Shown here piece by piece: positions 45,501 through 57,500 of a stretch of 64,000 nucleotides of DNA. A program made the position numbers and the translations under genes. Origin of the DNA: Branchiostoma belcheri (Eukaryota > Chordata > Leptocardii > Amphioxiformes > Branchiostomatidae); NCBI RefSeq assembly GCF_001625305.1, contig NW_017803479.1, positions 153,697 through 217,696 of the forward strand. Direction: 5' to 3'. How positions within the stretch are numbered: position 1 is the first letter of the stretch; every line of letters begins with the position of its first letter. The notes beneath the pieces are model-generated. The model was not told the origin of the DNA and did no database searches. It saw only the letters and a program-made list of their open reading frames with translations.

Positions 45501-48500
45501 ACTGTGTTCGATCGTGTTCGATCTGGGGAATTCGACTCGAACCCGCGTTCTATTTCGGGGTCACCTGCGGCCATTTACTATAAAGCGGCAAAACAAGCCT
45601 TTCTACCTCCGTGCATTGCAACAGATAAAAAACAACACTTTTCTATAGATACAAACAGTTTCCTGGACAGTACATGTCCGCTATTATTTTTGGTGGACAT
45701 GTAACATGTAGCGAAGCTACTGTCGTGTCCTTGAGTGACCTTGAATACTGTAATGATTCTTTACGCTAGTATGAATAACACAATGCACACTTTCTGGCGA
45801 TATGACATGTCTCCAAACCTCGTTCAAACCTGGAAACATGGAGAGTCTAACATACCCCATTTACGGATCAAAATGACCGTAACGGTTGTCCCGAAAATCG
45901 TGTTTTAGGGATTTTTTAAAAATGGCCTCAATTTTGAATTATGGGTAATTCAGTGAGAAAAATGTCAAAAAATGCCATTTTTTCACCAATATGTCGACCG
46001 TGAAAAACTAGACTTAAAATCAGAAATTAAAAAATCCCTAAAACACGATTTTTTGTCTTATTCCTAGTCTGCTAAAAATATAAAAATCGGGGATCTGGGG
46101 TAATATACGTAGCCAGGTTTGAACGATGTTTGCCTAAAAACGTGATATGACTTGTGCTCGGAAACCCGAAAATAATTGTCTTTCTGAGCGAAATTTTAAA
46201 AAATCATTGATTTAACATAACAAGCTAACATTTAAAGGATAGTAAGACGATAATTTCATTCTAATTTGACGAAATTTACCCCTAAATATTATTTGTGTAT
46301 TTTTAAATATTTTACGGGTAGTCCAAAACAGGCCAAAATAGCGTCTTGTAACCCGATACCTTTTCGAACGCGCATAGCAATGGGAAAGAATGCCGTAGTG
46401 ACAGACCGCCGTGGTATATATGTAGGTTTCAGTTTAACCAAGATAATGTTCCATTTACTTCGAAAGTTCATCTGTGTTCACTTGTTAGAAGTCATTTTGA
46501 ATCGACTTTTCACTGTAATTTCTACATTGTCCATTCCTAAATAAAGATCGTTGTACGGTCGAACATTTGTGTGTTGGAAATTTCATGTTACAGTTTAAAT
46601 GTGCTTTATTACTTTCATTTTAGCTAGTCATCTAGTGTATGTGCAGGTAATACAAGCCATCTACGAAACGCAGTTCATGGCTTGTTTGAAAGCTTTTCGT
46701 CTATCTACCTTTTGTAAAAAAAGGGTTAATGAACCACCCAGAGGTATATATGGAGTGATAATGCATTGTCAAAACCGTGTTTCCGAGAGCCACACTTTGA
46801 GTACGCTAAAGGTTTCACAACATCCGCCATCCGCGGATTTACGACGCATTTACGACGTATTTTTACGACGTAGTTTAGCCATCGACGTACATACAAGTAT
46901 TTCAAATACGGCGTAGTTAGCCATCCGCGTATTTTTAGGAAAATATGAGGTAGTTTTAGCCATCCGCGTATTTTGAGGTAATACGACATAGATGACTACG
47001 ACGTATTTTGTAGGTTCCTCGCTCGCAATTAATGCTAGCATCTGGGCTGTGAACTAAACATTAGCCTCATTTCATCTCGGGCTTGACATCTTGAAGGGTG
47101 AAAGTGACTTGTTTTTTAACGGTGTCGCTCAATGCAAGGCCAATCATTTTTGGCCACTTCTAGGCATAGAGCTAGAGGTACTTAAGTCAGTATAATGTAG
47201 TTATGTCAGGAGATGGCGGTGGACCTTTGTTTTGAAGCTTTGTGGATTGTAATCGGACGGAAAGCAACTGTTTGGAAGGGAGTTCCATAATTTTGCAGTC
47301 CGGGGAAAGTAGCTGTTGTTGTAAAATGACTTGGAGACAGGTATGTTAACGGTGTATTGATGAGAACTCGAAGAGAACCTAGTGGCACGCTGAAAAGTTC
47401 TGAGCGGCGGAACAAGAAGTGCAAGTTCTCCTGAACACCGACCGTGAAAGTATCTGTAGAAAAGGGATAGGGATGTGATATTGCGTCTGAGAGGGAATCC
47501 AGCTTTGCGGCCAGAGAATGGCCGATGGCAACACAGATTCTCCTTTGAATGCGGTCTAAAATATGTAGGCAATCTTTTGGGGCACCAGCCCAGAGATGCG
47601 AGCAATACTCCATGCAAGGACGGATGGTGGATTTGTACAGATACAAAATACTTGCAGGAGTTAGGTAGTTTCTGGCTCGGAGCAGTGAGCCTACTTTCAT
47701 AGCTGCTGATTTGTTACGCCAATCCTTACACATATGCGGTAAATCTCAACAAATTAAGATATCAAATACCTGTTGTGTTGTCTAAAGGTAGTACGTTCGA
47801 GAGGTTGGCAGGCAGACTGATGGAGACATCAATGTCAGCAGTCTGTAAAAATCCCTCTCTTTCATCCTCCTTGGTAAAGCTGAACAGCCGGCCTTCACTC
47901 AGGCTGTTAGAACTGTTTTCGTTCAGAAACAAGGCAAGTCCTGGGGTAAAACAATGAGTTTTAGAACAATATCAGCCCTCTGTATTAAATCCCATAGTTT
48001 TAAGTATGCAATAAAGCATGCGCCTACAGGCATCCCTTTCATGTTGCTTAGTCGCCTGAACCAACGGAACCTTTTCGAATGTTTTGATGCATGCTTGAGC
48101 CCATGTCACATATTCACGTTTCCCCAAATCTATTTCTAAGGTGCCCGAACACCAGCTGATCAGGATCGGCTCAGGGTACCTTTCTTCACGAATCGAAACG
48201 AATTTCATTTAAATCGGAGGCAAATTTGACCGTTTTCTTCCGTGTTTAAAGTTGGCCACACCTTCAGCATATTAAAGATCCCACCATACTTTCATACTTT
48301 CTAAAAAGAGTAGTTATTTTTTTAAATATTACTATGTGAGTAATTAAAACCTTACAGTCTGGTCTCAGGTATGTGATATTCACCTGTCATGACAACAGTT
48401 CAAGAAATGTGGTAAATAAATGTTAAAATAAAATATAAATGTTTCCTTTTGAGTTGTTGAATTGTAGCCTATTCCACACATAAAATCTCCGATTGACTCT

Positions 48501-51500
48501 CATCCTGACCTTGGCCCTGATCAAATTCCTGCACACTGACGCCAGCTGCCTGCAGTGCCACGTCCTGTCGCTTGGAGGTGAACCTGTCTGTACTCAGATC
48601 CACTCTGTCTGCAAACATCTCCAATGCTTGAAGAACTCTGCATAAGGTAAAATATTGTCTGTATTCTACTTGGCTGTAACGAGTAAAACGTAGTTATTTT
48701 CTCTTTTGTCAATACAACACAGCACGTTCAACGTAGTAATTTTCTCTTTGTCAATACAACACAGCACGTTCAACGTAGTAATTTCTATTTTGTCAATACA
48801 ACACAGCACGTTCAACGTAGTAATTTCTATTTTGTCAACACAACACAGCACGTTCAACGTAGTAATTTCTCTTTTGTCAACACAACACAGCACGTTCAAC
48901 GTAGTAATTTTCTATTTTGTCAATACAACACAGCACGTTCAACGTAGTAATTTTCTCTTTGTCAATACAACACAGCACGTTCAACGTAGTAATTTCTCTT
49001 TTGTCAATACAGATATATTCAATGTGTTAAAAGTTGTAATGTTGTCTTATATTAGTTTAATTATCCAAAACGCATACAATATCTGCCGAAGGCAGGCAGG
49101 CAGGCATACAATATCGATGCACATACATTAGTAAAATAAGGTATCTTTGAGAACTTTGTGACGTTACCTTGTTGGGGCTCTATCTGTTTGATGGCTATCT
49201 AGAAGTACAGTTTCGTTGACCTTCATGAAGTTATCTGCAATTGTCAGAATGGATTCTCCGATCTGGAGAATAGAAATATTATACAGTCTATTGCAAAACC
49301 CAGCATGCAATAGATGTTGATGTTGATTAAATAATGGTTGTAAAAAGACCTGATTTAAAACAAGGTCATAGAGGATAGCAAGTGGTAAAAATAGGAAATT
49401 GTAAAGTAAAATCTGACCTGCTCAGTGGCGCTGGCGTTGACTATTTTCTGTAATATGTCTGTAATGGTGCTAACATCACCAGACGAGAGCGTTTCGGCCT
49501 GCGTTGTGATGACCTGAAGTTCAGTTGCCACAGACAGAGCTGTTATGTTGTTCACTACAATCTGCAAAATACAAAACGTCCGCTGCAGTAAGAGAAAGTG
49601 CTTGAAGGAGCAAATTAAACCATCCCAAATATTATCCTAATTGCTAGATACCCTTTTAAGATATCATTTTAGTACGTAGGTGTACCTGGGACAGTTTGGT
49701 GTAAATGCGTGCCTGACACAGTTCGGTGTAAACAGATAGGACAGTTTAGTGGGAACACTTACCTGGGACGGTGCTATGTATACAATTACTTGGGACAGTT
49801 TGGTGGGACAGTTTGGCGTAAACACCTGGGACAGTCTGGTCCAAAAACCTGGGGCAGTTTGGTGTAAACACGTACCTGGGACAGTTTGGTATAAACACTA
49901 ACGCGGGACAGTTTTGTGTTAACACATACCTGAGACAGTTTGGTGTAAACACGTGGGACACTTTGATGTAAACACGTACCTGAGACAGTTTGGTGTACAT
50001 ACGTACCTGAGACAGTTTGGTGTAAACACGTACATGAGACAGTTTGGTGTAAATACGTTCATGAGACAGTTTGGTGTAAACACGTACCTGAGACAGTTTG
50101 GTGTAAACACGTACCTGAGACAGTTTGGTGTAAACACGTGGGACACTTTGTTGTAAACACGTACCTGAGACAGTTTGGTGTAAATACGTACCTGAGACAG
50201 TTTGGTGTAAACACGTACATGAGACAGTTTGGTGTAAACACGTGGGACACTTTGATGTAAACACGTACCTGAGACGGTTTTGTGTAAATACGTACTTGAG
50301 ACAGTTTGGTGTAAACACGTACCTGAGACAGTTTGGTGTAAAGACGTACCTGAGACAGTTTGGTGTAAACACGTACCTGAGACAGTTTGGTGTAAATACG
50401 TACCTGAGACAGTTTGGTGTAAATACGTACCTGAGACAGTTTGGTATAATACGTACCTGAGGTAGTTTGGTGTAAATACGTACCTGAGACAGTTTGGTGT
50501 AAATACGTGCCTGGGACAGTTTGGTGTAAATACGTACCTGAGACAGTTTGGTGTAAATACGTACCTGAGACATTTGGTGTAAATACGTACCTGAAACAGT
50601 TTGGTGTGAATACGTACCTGAGACAGTTTGGTGTAAATACGTACCTGAGACAGTTTGGTGTAAATACTTACCTGAGACGGTTTGGTGTAAATACGTACCT
50701 GAGACAGTTTGGTGTAAACACGTACCTGAGACAGTTTGGTGTAAACACTTACCTGGAACAGTTTGGTGTAAACACGTACCTGGGACAGTTTGGTCCAAAC
50801 ACTTACCTGGGACAGTTTGGTGTAAACACTTGCCTGGGCAGATTGGTGCAAACATTTACTTGGGACACTTTGGTGTGAACACTTACTTGGGACAGTTTGG
50901 TGTGAACACTTACCTGGGACAGTTTGGCGTAAACACTTACCCGGGACAGTTTGGTGTGGACACGTACCTGGGACAGTTTGGTGTGGACACGTACCTGAGA
51001 CAGTTTGGTGTAAACACTTACTTGGGACAGTTTGGTGTGAACACTTACCTGGGAAAGTTTGGTGTAAACACGTGGGACAGTTTGGTGTGAACACTTAGGT
51101 GGGACACTTTGATACGTACCTGAGACAGATTGTGTAAGTCAGTATCACACCTGAGGACGACAGGCTGGTCCCACACTGCAGTTGAATCCGGTATGATCCG
51201 GCAGAAACGAGTAGCCAGGGGCTTCTCTGTTGGGAACAATATGGAGTGTATAATGCATGGTGGTCTATAAATTTCTTGAAGCCTAAAGTACTGAGTTCGA
51301 ATCTCAAGCAGGTTTCAACGTTTCCTCCCAGCTTTTAACATTAATTTCCGCACTCTGATCTGGTGGAAACAAATAACTATCTTCAATTAAAAAACGTCCC
51401 CCCTGGCTGACAGAACGTTATGTAGAAGATTTGTATTTTGGCGTGTTCAAGGAGAATCACGGTGTCCTTACTGGATCAAACATGTCACTCTTTCAAACTT

Positions 51501-54500
51501 TCTACTTAATCAACGTACAAAGCTGTTATGTTCACATGTAGAGGTTATACAAACAGACAAAACGTCGTTTTCATGCGTATGTAGTTATTATCTTTGCTCA
51601 GAACAATTATGAGATGGTGTACCCTTGAAACTATTTCTCTGACTTTGAAACGCAAAAATGAAATTAACAGGATTCTGCTCTATTTCATAAGTGCCAATTT
51701 CCATCACATGATTTTGGTCCAAATCCACCCTGTTTACCAGTCACAAAACAGAGACACACGTAAACCCACGTAAACATTTATTAAAGGTTTTATAAATAGG
51801 GTCATTTATTTATCCATATGTACATTCAGCTTACGATAGCTGTTTTCAGTACATACAGTATACATTAAAAAGTCAAAACAGAGTCATAGTCCCAAAATCA
51901 AAGTCCTACCCGTTTGATGGTAAAAAAAAATGTCAAAATTTGGAGGTTAAATTTTCGTACCATTTCCTTCGGACGAGTTACAGCGTTCAGCAGAGTAGTT
52001 GAAACTTCCGCCGTCTGTACGTGAAAAAGTCACCTGTCCGGCTTCGGTGTCAACAGACTCCTCTATACAGTAATCTGTCGTAATGGATAATAATCATGAC
52101 TTGATATACCGATGATAATTAAGAAAACTTTAGAATAGGCTTTACTGATAAGATAAGAGGTCATCTGAAAATATGATCAACTGATTTCATGCAAATTGGG
52201 ACTACATTTGCATTATTAATAAGGAACATCATTCGTCAGTTGTAAAGTTAACCCTCAACAGTACACCTTCCCGGACTGATTAATCTGTACACCTGGGGTC
52301 CGCGCGGACCCCAGAACAGTTTTTTGCTAATTTTTAGAAATTATCAACATGCTACCAGCTCCATTGTTTTGCCAACTGATGTGGGAACCTCTGTGTCCAC
52401 ATTACATACAAAAATCATACATTTTGAACTTTTTCTATTTTTTGGCGAAGAAAAGAAGACAAGAAGAAATACCCGATTTTTAAACCCATTTCAGACTGAA
52501 GGGGCTTTTGAGGCCCAACTTTGATCTCAGATAGCGGCTAAACGGGTTGCGCTAGAAGTATCAAATTTGGAGACCTTTCCTAAAATGTCTCTGGAAAAAA
52601 GTTCATATTAGTTGAATACTAGTAAGTTGATGTTTTTTTGTGTTGCCATGGCAACGGGTTTCTAGCAGGCAGTTTTTTTGAAAATAGAAGTAATTTTGGT
52701 TTAAACATAAAAATTTTCTGAGTTTTATATTAAATTACACTTCTTTTCCAACATTAATAACATCTTACATAAATAAATGTATGTTAAATCATTTAATATG
52801 CATAGAATATGCTAATTTAATGACGTCATTGGTCAAAATCCAATATGGCGGACTCTATTATTAGCTCTGACGTCATATGACGTCATAATTACACCAAAGT
52901 TATCAAAATTTAATTCTATTACTACACCATTCTCTGAAAACTTGGTAGACATACGATGAGTGCATAAAATCATATAAAAACGGAAATAAGGTAATGTATA
53001 AGAACGCCAGTGTATCCATTATGATCGAAAGCCGGCTGGGGTCCGCGCGGACCCCAAAAGAAAATCAGATATAATTTTTTTTATAAATGGTAGAAACGGA
53101 GTTTTCTGCACTGTATTGAGAGACAACTTTGTGGGTGACAATAACCTAAAATTTCAGAAAAAAATCTTTAGAAACAAAAAAGATATTACAGAATATATAG
53201 TGCTGGGGTCCGCGCGGACCCCAGGTGTACTGTTTAGGGTTAAACATCACTTAGCGAAAGTATACGTTCTTGAAAATCTCCTTGTCGTTAAGGCATTTAC
53301 AAGTTTACTAAAAGTCCAAAGGACCTCGCGGGCAAAAATTGCCCGAATTACGTCCTAGTTACATAATACATGAATCAATGTACATATTACGAAATTTTAC
53401 ATTACAAGTAACGTTACACGCAGAATATCTTTAAAAAAACAGCATCTCAATTACAACCTAAATCGATCCATAAAAGCAAAGCGAACACACTTAGCATTAC
53501 ATATATACAAAGTAATTACTGTGTATCAAGTGTTGGTCTGTTGTTGTACAACCGGATAGCACGTCCATTAAGAGATCTTCTGGAAACTTTAAATAATAAG
53601 TGTGTCATATCATCACAAAGAGAAGACCGGTATAAGCATACATTGAAGGCGTTAAAAGTGATTTTGTAGCTGGTGTGTTACGCCAAAATGCGGTTATGCC
53701 GACTATACAGATACAGATACATAGCTGTAAAACGGGATTGTCAAAGTCTCTTGTTTGACCATTCTTTAATGTGGGAGGTTGAATGAAACATATCCTATAA
53801 CAAGCTGATATCTGTTAGAAAAATGCCTTGTCGCTGATGAAAAAATTCCATATCGTAGGCTGTTTCTTACATTTATTGGTGATACAAAAAAAAAAGAAAC
53901 AAACGTACATCTTACACACACGATTCATGACTTGTATAAAACGATGGCGAAAAGCTGCAAAGAAATAGCAGTACATGTCAATATAACCCAGATGTAGTCA
54001 TCCAGAATATGTTTGTTTTGCCACACTGAAATTGCATTGGATACAATCAAAGCTTGCCGATAACATTTACATTTACAGTGCCTTACTTACTGTTTTGGCT
54101 GCTGATGTCACATTGTGAATGGGAGAGGGGCAGGGTCTTTCCAACAGGCCAACAATGGCCACACCACCCTCCGCAACGCGCTGATGCAACCTGAAGGACA
54201 GGTTACTATTACTATTAGCCCATTAGACATTAAGATTATAGAGAGGCCAAGGGTGCATACCTTGCAGTTGCAGCTGGCAGATAAATCCTCTGAGGTTGCT
54301 GCAGTCTTTCTCATCCCAGAAGGATCCGTCCTCCCAAAATCCCACACAGCCACCTTTACCGTAGTCGGGTCGTGGTTCCCCGGGGAGCCAGTTGGAATAG
54401 CCGGATGATGTCAGGTTCTGGCCGTCCTCAAATACCCACTGGCCGCCATTGTTGACGTCAGTCAGCCCAAACCAGCGACCCCAAACTACAACTGCTAGAT

Positions 54501-57500
54501 TAGCGAGAAAAGTATTGGTGGCACTGTCCCTCGGCATGGCTAAAACCCCTCCGTCTGCTGCACAAGCCTGTCTAGCTTCATCGCGCGTCTTCTCCTCCGT
54601 GAAGCTCTTGTAGCAAATTCCGTCAAAACCAACGTAGCCTGCTATTGGACAACCTGTTGAAAAAAAAAAAGAAAATTAACAAGAGCTCCACGATCTCATA
54701 CCTTCGCCAAATAATGTTAACCGTTGCAGTTGACGAATTATACATTTTACTCATTGCTTTTTAAAAAACATTTAGAGTGCCTGCTTGAACCACAGTAATT
54801 GATATGGCAATCAAAAATAACAGCGTATTGGTCAGCACTTACCTACTTCATGTAAGGTAGTAAAATCCTCTATAGATGTGCTGGACATTAGAAAAGTCAG
54901 AAAGCATGGGTATGGTGCATGGGAGACCTGTAACCTATGGGGCTTATGACACCAGGGAGGTACTAATAAGCAGTTCTGCCAACCCCTCTCCATGAGGTTA
55001 AATGGTACTCTCCAAGCAGAGGTTTGGGTTTTGGGGGTATTTTTAGTGTGTTTTTAGGCTTTTTGGGGGGGGGGTTCTCTTTTGCACTGATTTTTTTTCC
55101 CACCAAACCCAACCTCACCCCGGGGAGGGGCAAACCTATTAAAAGCTATTCAAAACAGGCGATAGTGCCCCTCCCCGGAAACCATCAAACTGTCATTAGG
55201 GATATCCATTTTATTGCGGTGGATTATCACACATCTAGCCAGTCAGAAAGGCATTCATTGGGCCACAAGCCTCCTGCTGATTGTGCCTATTCATTCGTCT
55301 GGTTCACACCTCCTTGCAGAACGACTGAAATGTGTTGAAGCGATTAGGTTTATAGCCCATTGAAGCTTTTGACTGCCTGCAGAGGTTGGGTTTGGTGGGA
55401 AAAAAATTCAGTACTGCACCTGCGCGAAAGCCGTAATGTATTGTGCATAAGGCCAAACCGACTTCATTTTAGGCAACGTTGATTTGATTATATGAATGAC
55501 ATCCTCTGGGAACCCCAAAACTGATGCGCGCGTGCGAATAAAAAAAAAGTTTTGCAAAAAAAAAGTTGATTTCACTATGAAATCTACGTGGTCATGAAGG
55601 TTGAACAAATGGCACAGAATATGTTATGACGAATAATCTACTCTTCGAATTCATTTCTTTACATTTTTGTCTTTTTTCCTTTGATTTTGGCATTCTACGA
55701 CATTGGTATCGTTTCTAAATGTTTTCCTTGCAACTTATGGTATATTTTTGCTCATTTAGCAACTGTTTTGCACGATTTACAGTATGGTTGAAAACTTTTT
55801 TTTTTGGAAATGGACGAAAATTCATGCGTGCGCGGATGTCATCCATATAATCAAATCAACATGGCCTTATGGATAACATCCCCGAAGAGCCCAAAACTAG
55901 TGCGCGCGGGCGAATAAAAAAAAAATCAGGCCAAAAGTAAAAATGCTACTCAACCACAGGATTCTACAAACTTTAAGCTGGTATGTGAATTTGCGGCAGT
56001 AAATAGCAACGTATACTACAAGCCGGCATATGCTGTTGTTTTTTTTTTTGCGGAGTTTTTGAGTCGAGGAGTCGTTAGCCTGGGTATTATCCTCCATAGT
56101 TACCACCGGCTCCGTATTGTCGCTAAATATCGTGGACTACCGAGGCCAAGAGCCAGGTCAGAGCCCGAGATCAGATAAAAATCAATGTGCGCGCGGAAGT
56201 CATCCATAAAATTTAATCGGTGTGGCCTAATGTGCACTTAGGCAGAACGTCTCATATAAAGTAATGTTGAGAAGTCTGATTTGCCTCCAGTGATCCATGT
56301 AATCACGTTCATTTTTCTTCTTATTATGGGTTCACCACACCACGAAGTGGTGGTGAACCCATATTGCTTTTTCTGATGTTTCTTCTTCTCCTTCTCCTTC
56401 TCCTGCCATTTTTAAATGGATTCAGCTTCTTCATTTTAGGGCCTAAGGTCCTGAAATTTGGTATGGAGGTACAGTGGGCAAATACCCCTAGGCGTTTTTT
56501 AAATTTTTGTGATACAGGCTTTTAGAATGGTTTTAATTGAGTTTTTTGGCTGTGTTATAGCAAATGTATTACTGTGTTAGTGTGCCGTGTTTACCACGTC
56601 TGGGCATGAGTCATCACAATGGAATGCAGGGCATCAACCAATAGGCATGCAGCTTTCCTCTATACTTCTTGCTGATTGGCTGTTGGGATTTAACTTGATT
56701 AACACCTGCACAGAGCATTTCCATACTGACAGTATGTCTTTATTCAAGTGTTTTGGTAGGTATTTCAAGCTTTTCTGCTCCAGCATTGGAATGCGGGGCA
56801 TGAACGTTTTTTTTTCTTTTTTTTTGAAAATCAACAGTTTGCATTATGCAATTAAAAACCCTAACCAATAAAGTAGGGAATAGCTATCCAACTGTTGTTT
56901 TAGTTGTATGTTACTTCATATTATAGTTATATCAATGTAAATCATTGTTTTCCCTTGTGTTTCTCATTCTTTCCCTGCCATGTCGTAAAATGTGGTGAAC
57001 CCATCGCTGTATTTGCTCCAAAGCAAATATTGGCCTTTCTAGTTTTTTTTAACTTTTGATTTACTTCACTACGTATTTTGTATTTTCGCGCAAAATAAAA
57101 ATTAATAAATAAATCTACTACATATAATTCACTTGACAAGATATCGTAGAATGTGCAAACTATAAGTCACAATCCCAACAGATACTCGCAAACGAATACA
57201 CAAAAACAACCTAACATCTAATAGCAACTCACCCTACCATACGACTAAACTACGGCCAATTCCACATGATTATAGAAATAGGGGTGTTTTTAAATTGTGC
57301 ATTTATTTCACGGTTCTTCTACGCGCTACGGTAAAAAGAACATAACGTGCATCAACACTGACACACCACATGCCCAATTGCCTGTACGTAGAAATACAAC
57401 AAAGACAACCATGACTTGTAGCTGCGAACGTATTTGAAAACGACCTCCTGCACTTGCGAGGCAGTAGCTGTTCTAACCAACGACCAACCGTAGCGTCTGC

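Noticed and set aside
49746-51094. Reading frames of 369 and 391 codons with nine-residue repeats on the minus strand
   Set aside because: They arise solely from the 27-bp minisatellite in GPCR intron 5; both strands and several frames are open for the same reason.
49660-51120. CRISPR-like regular array
   Set aside because: Units are contiguous without unique spacers, in a eukaryotic intron; it is a minisatellite.
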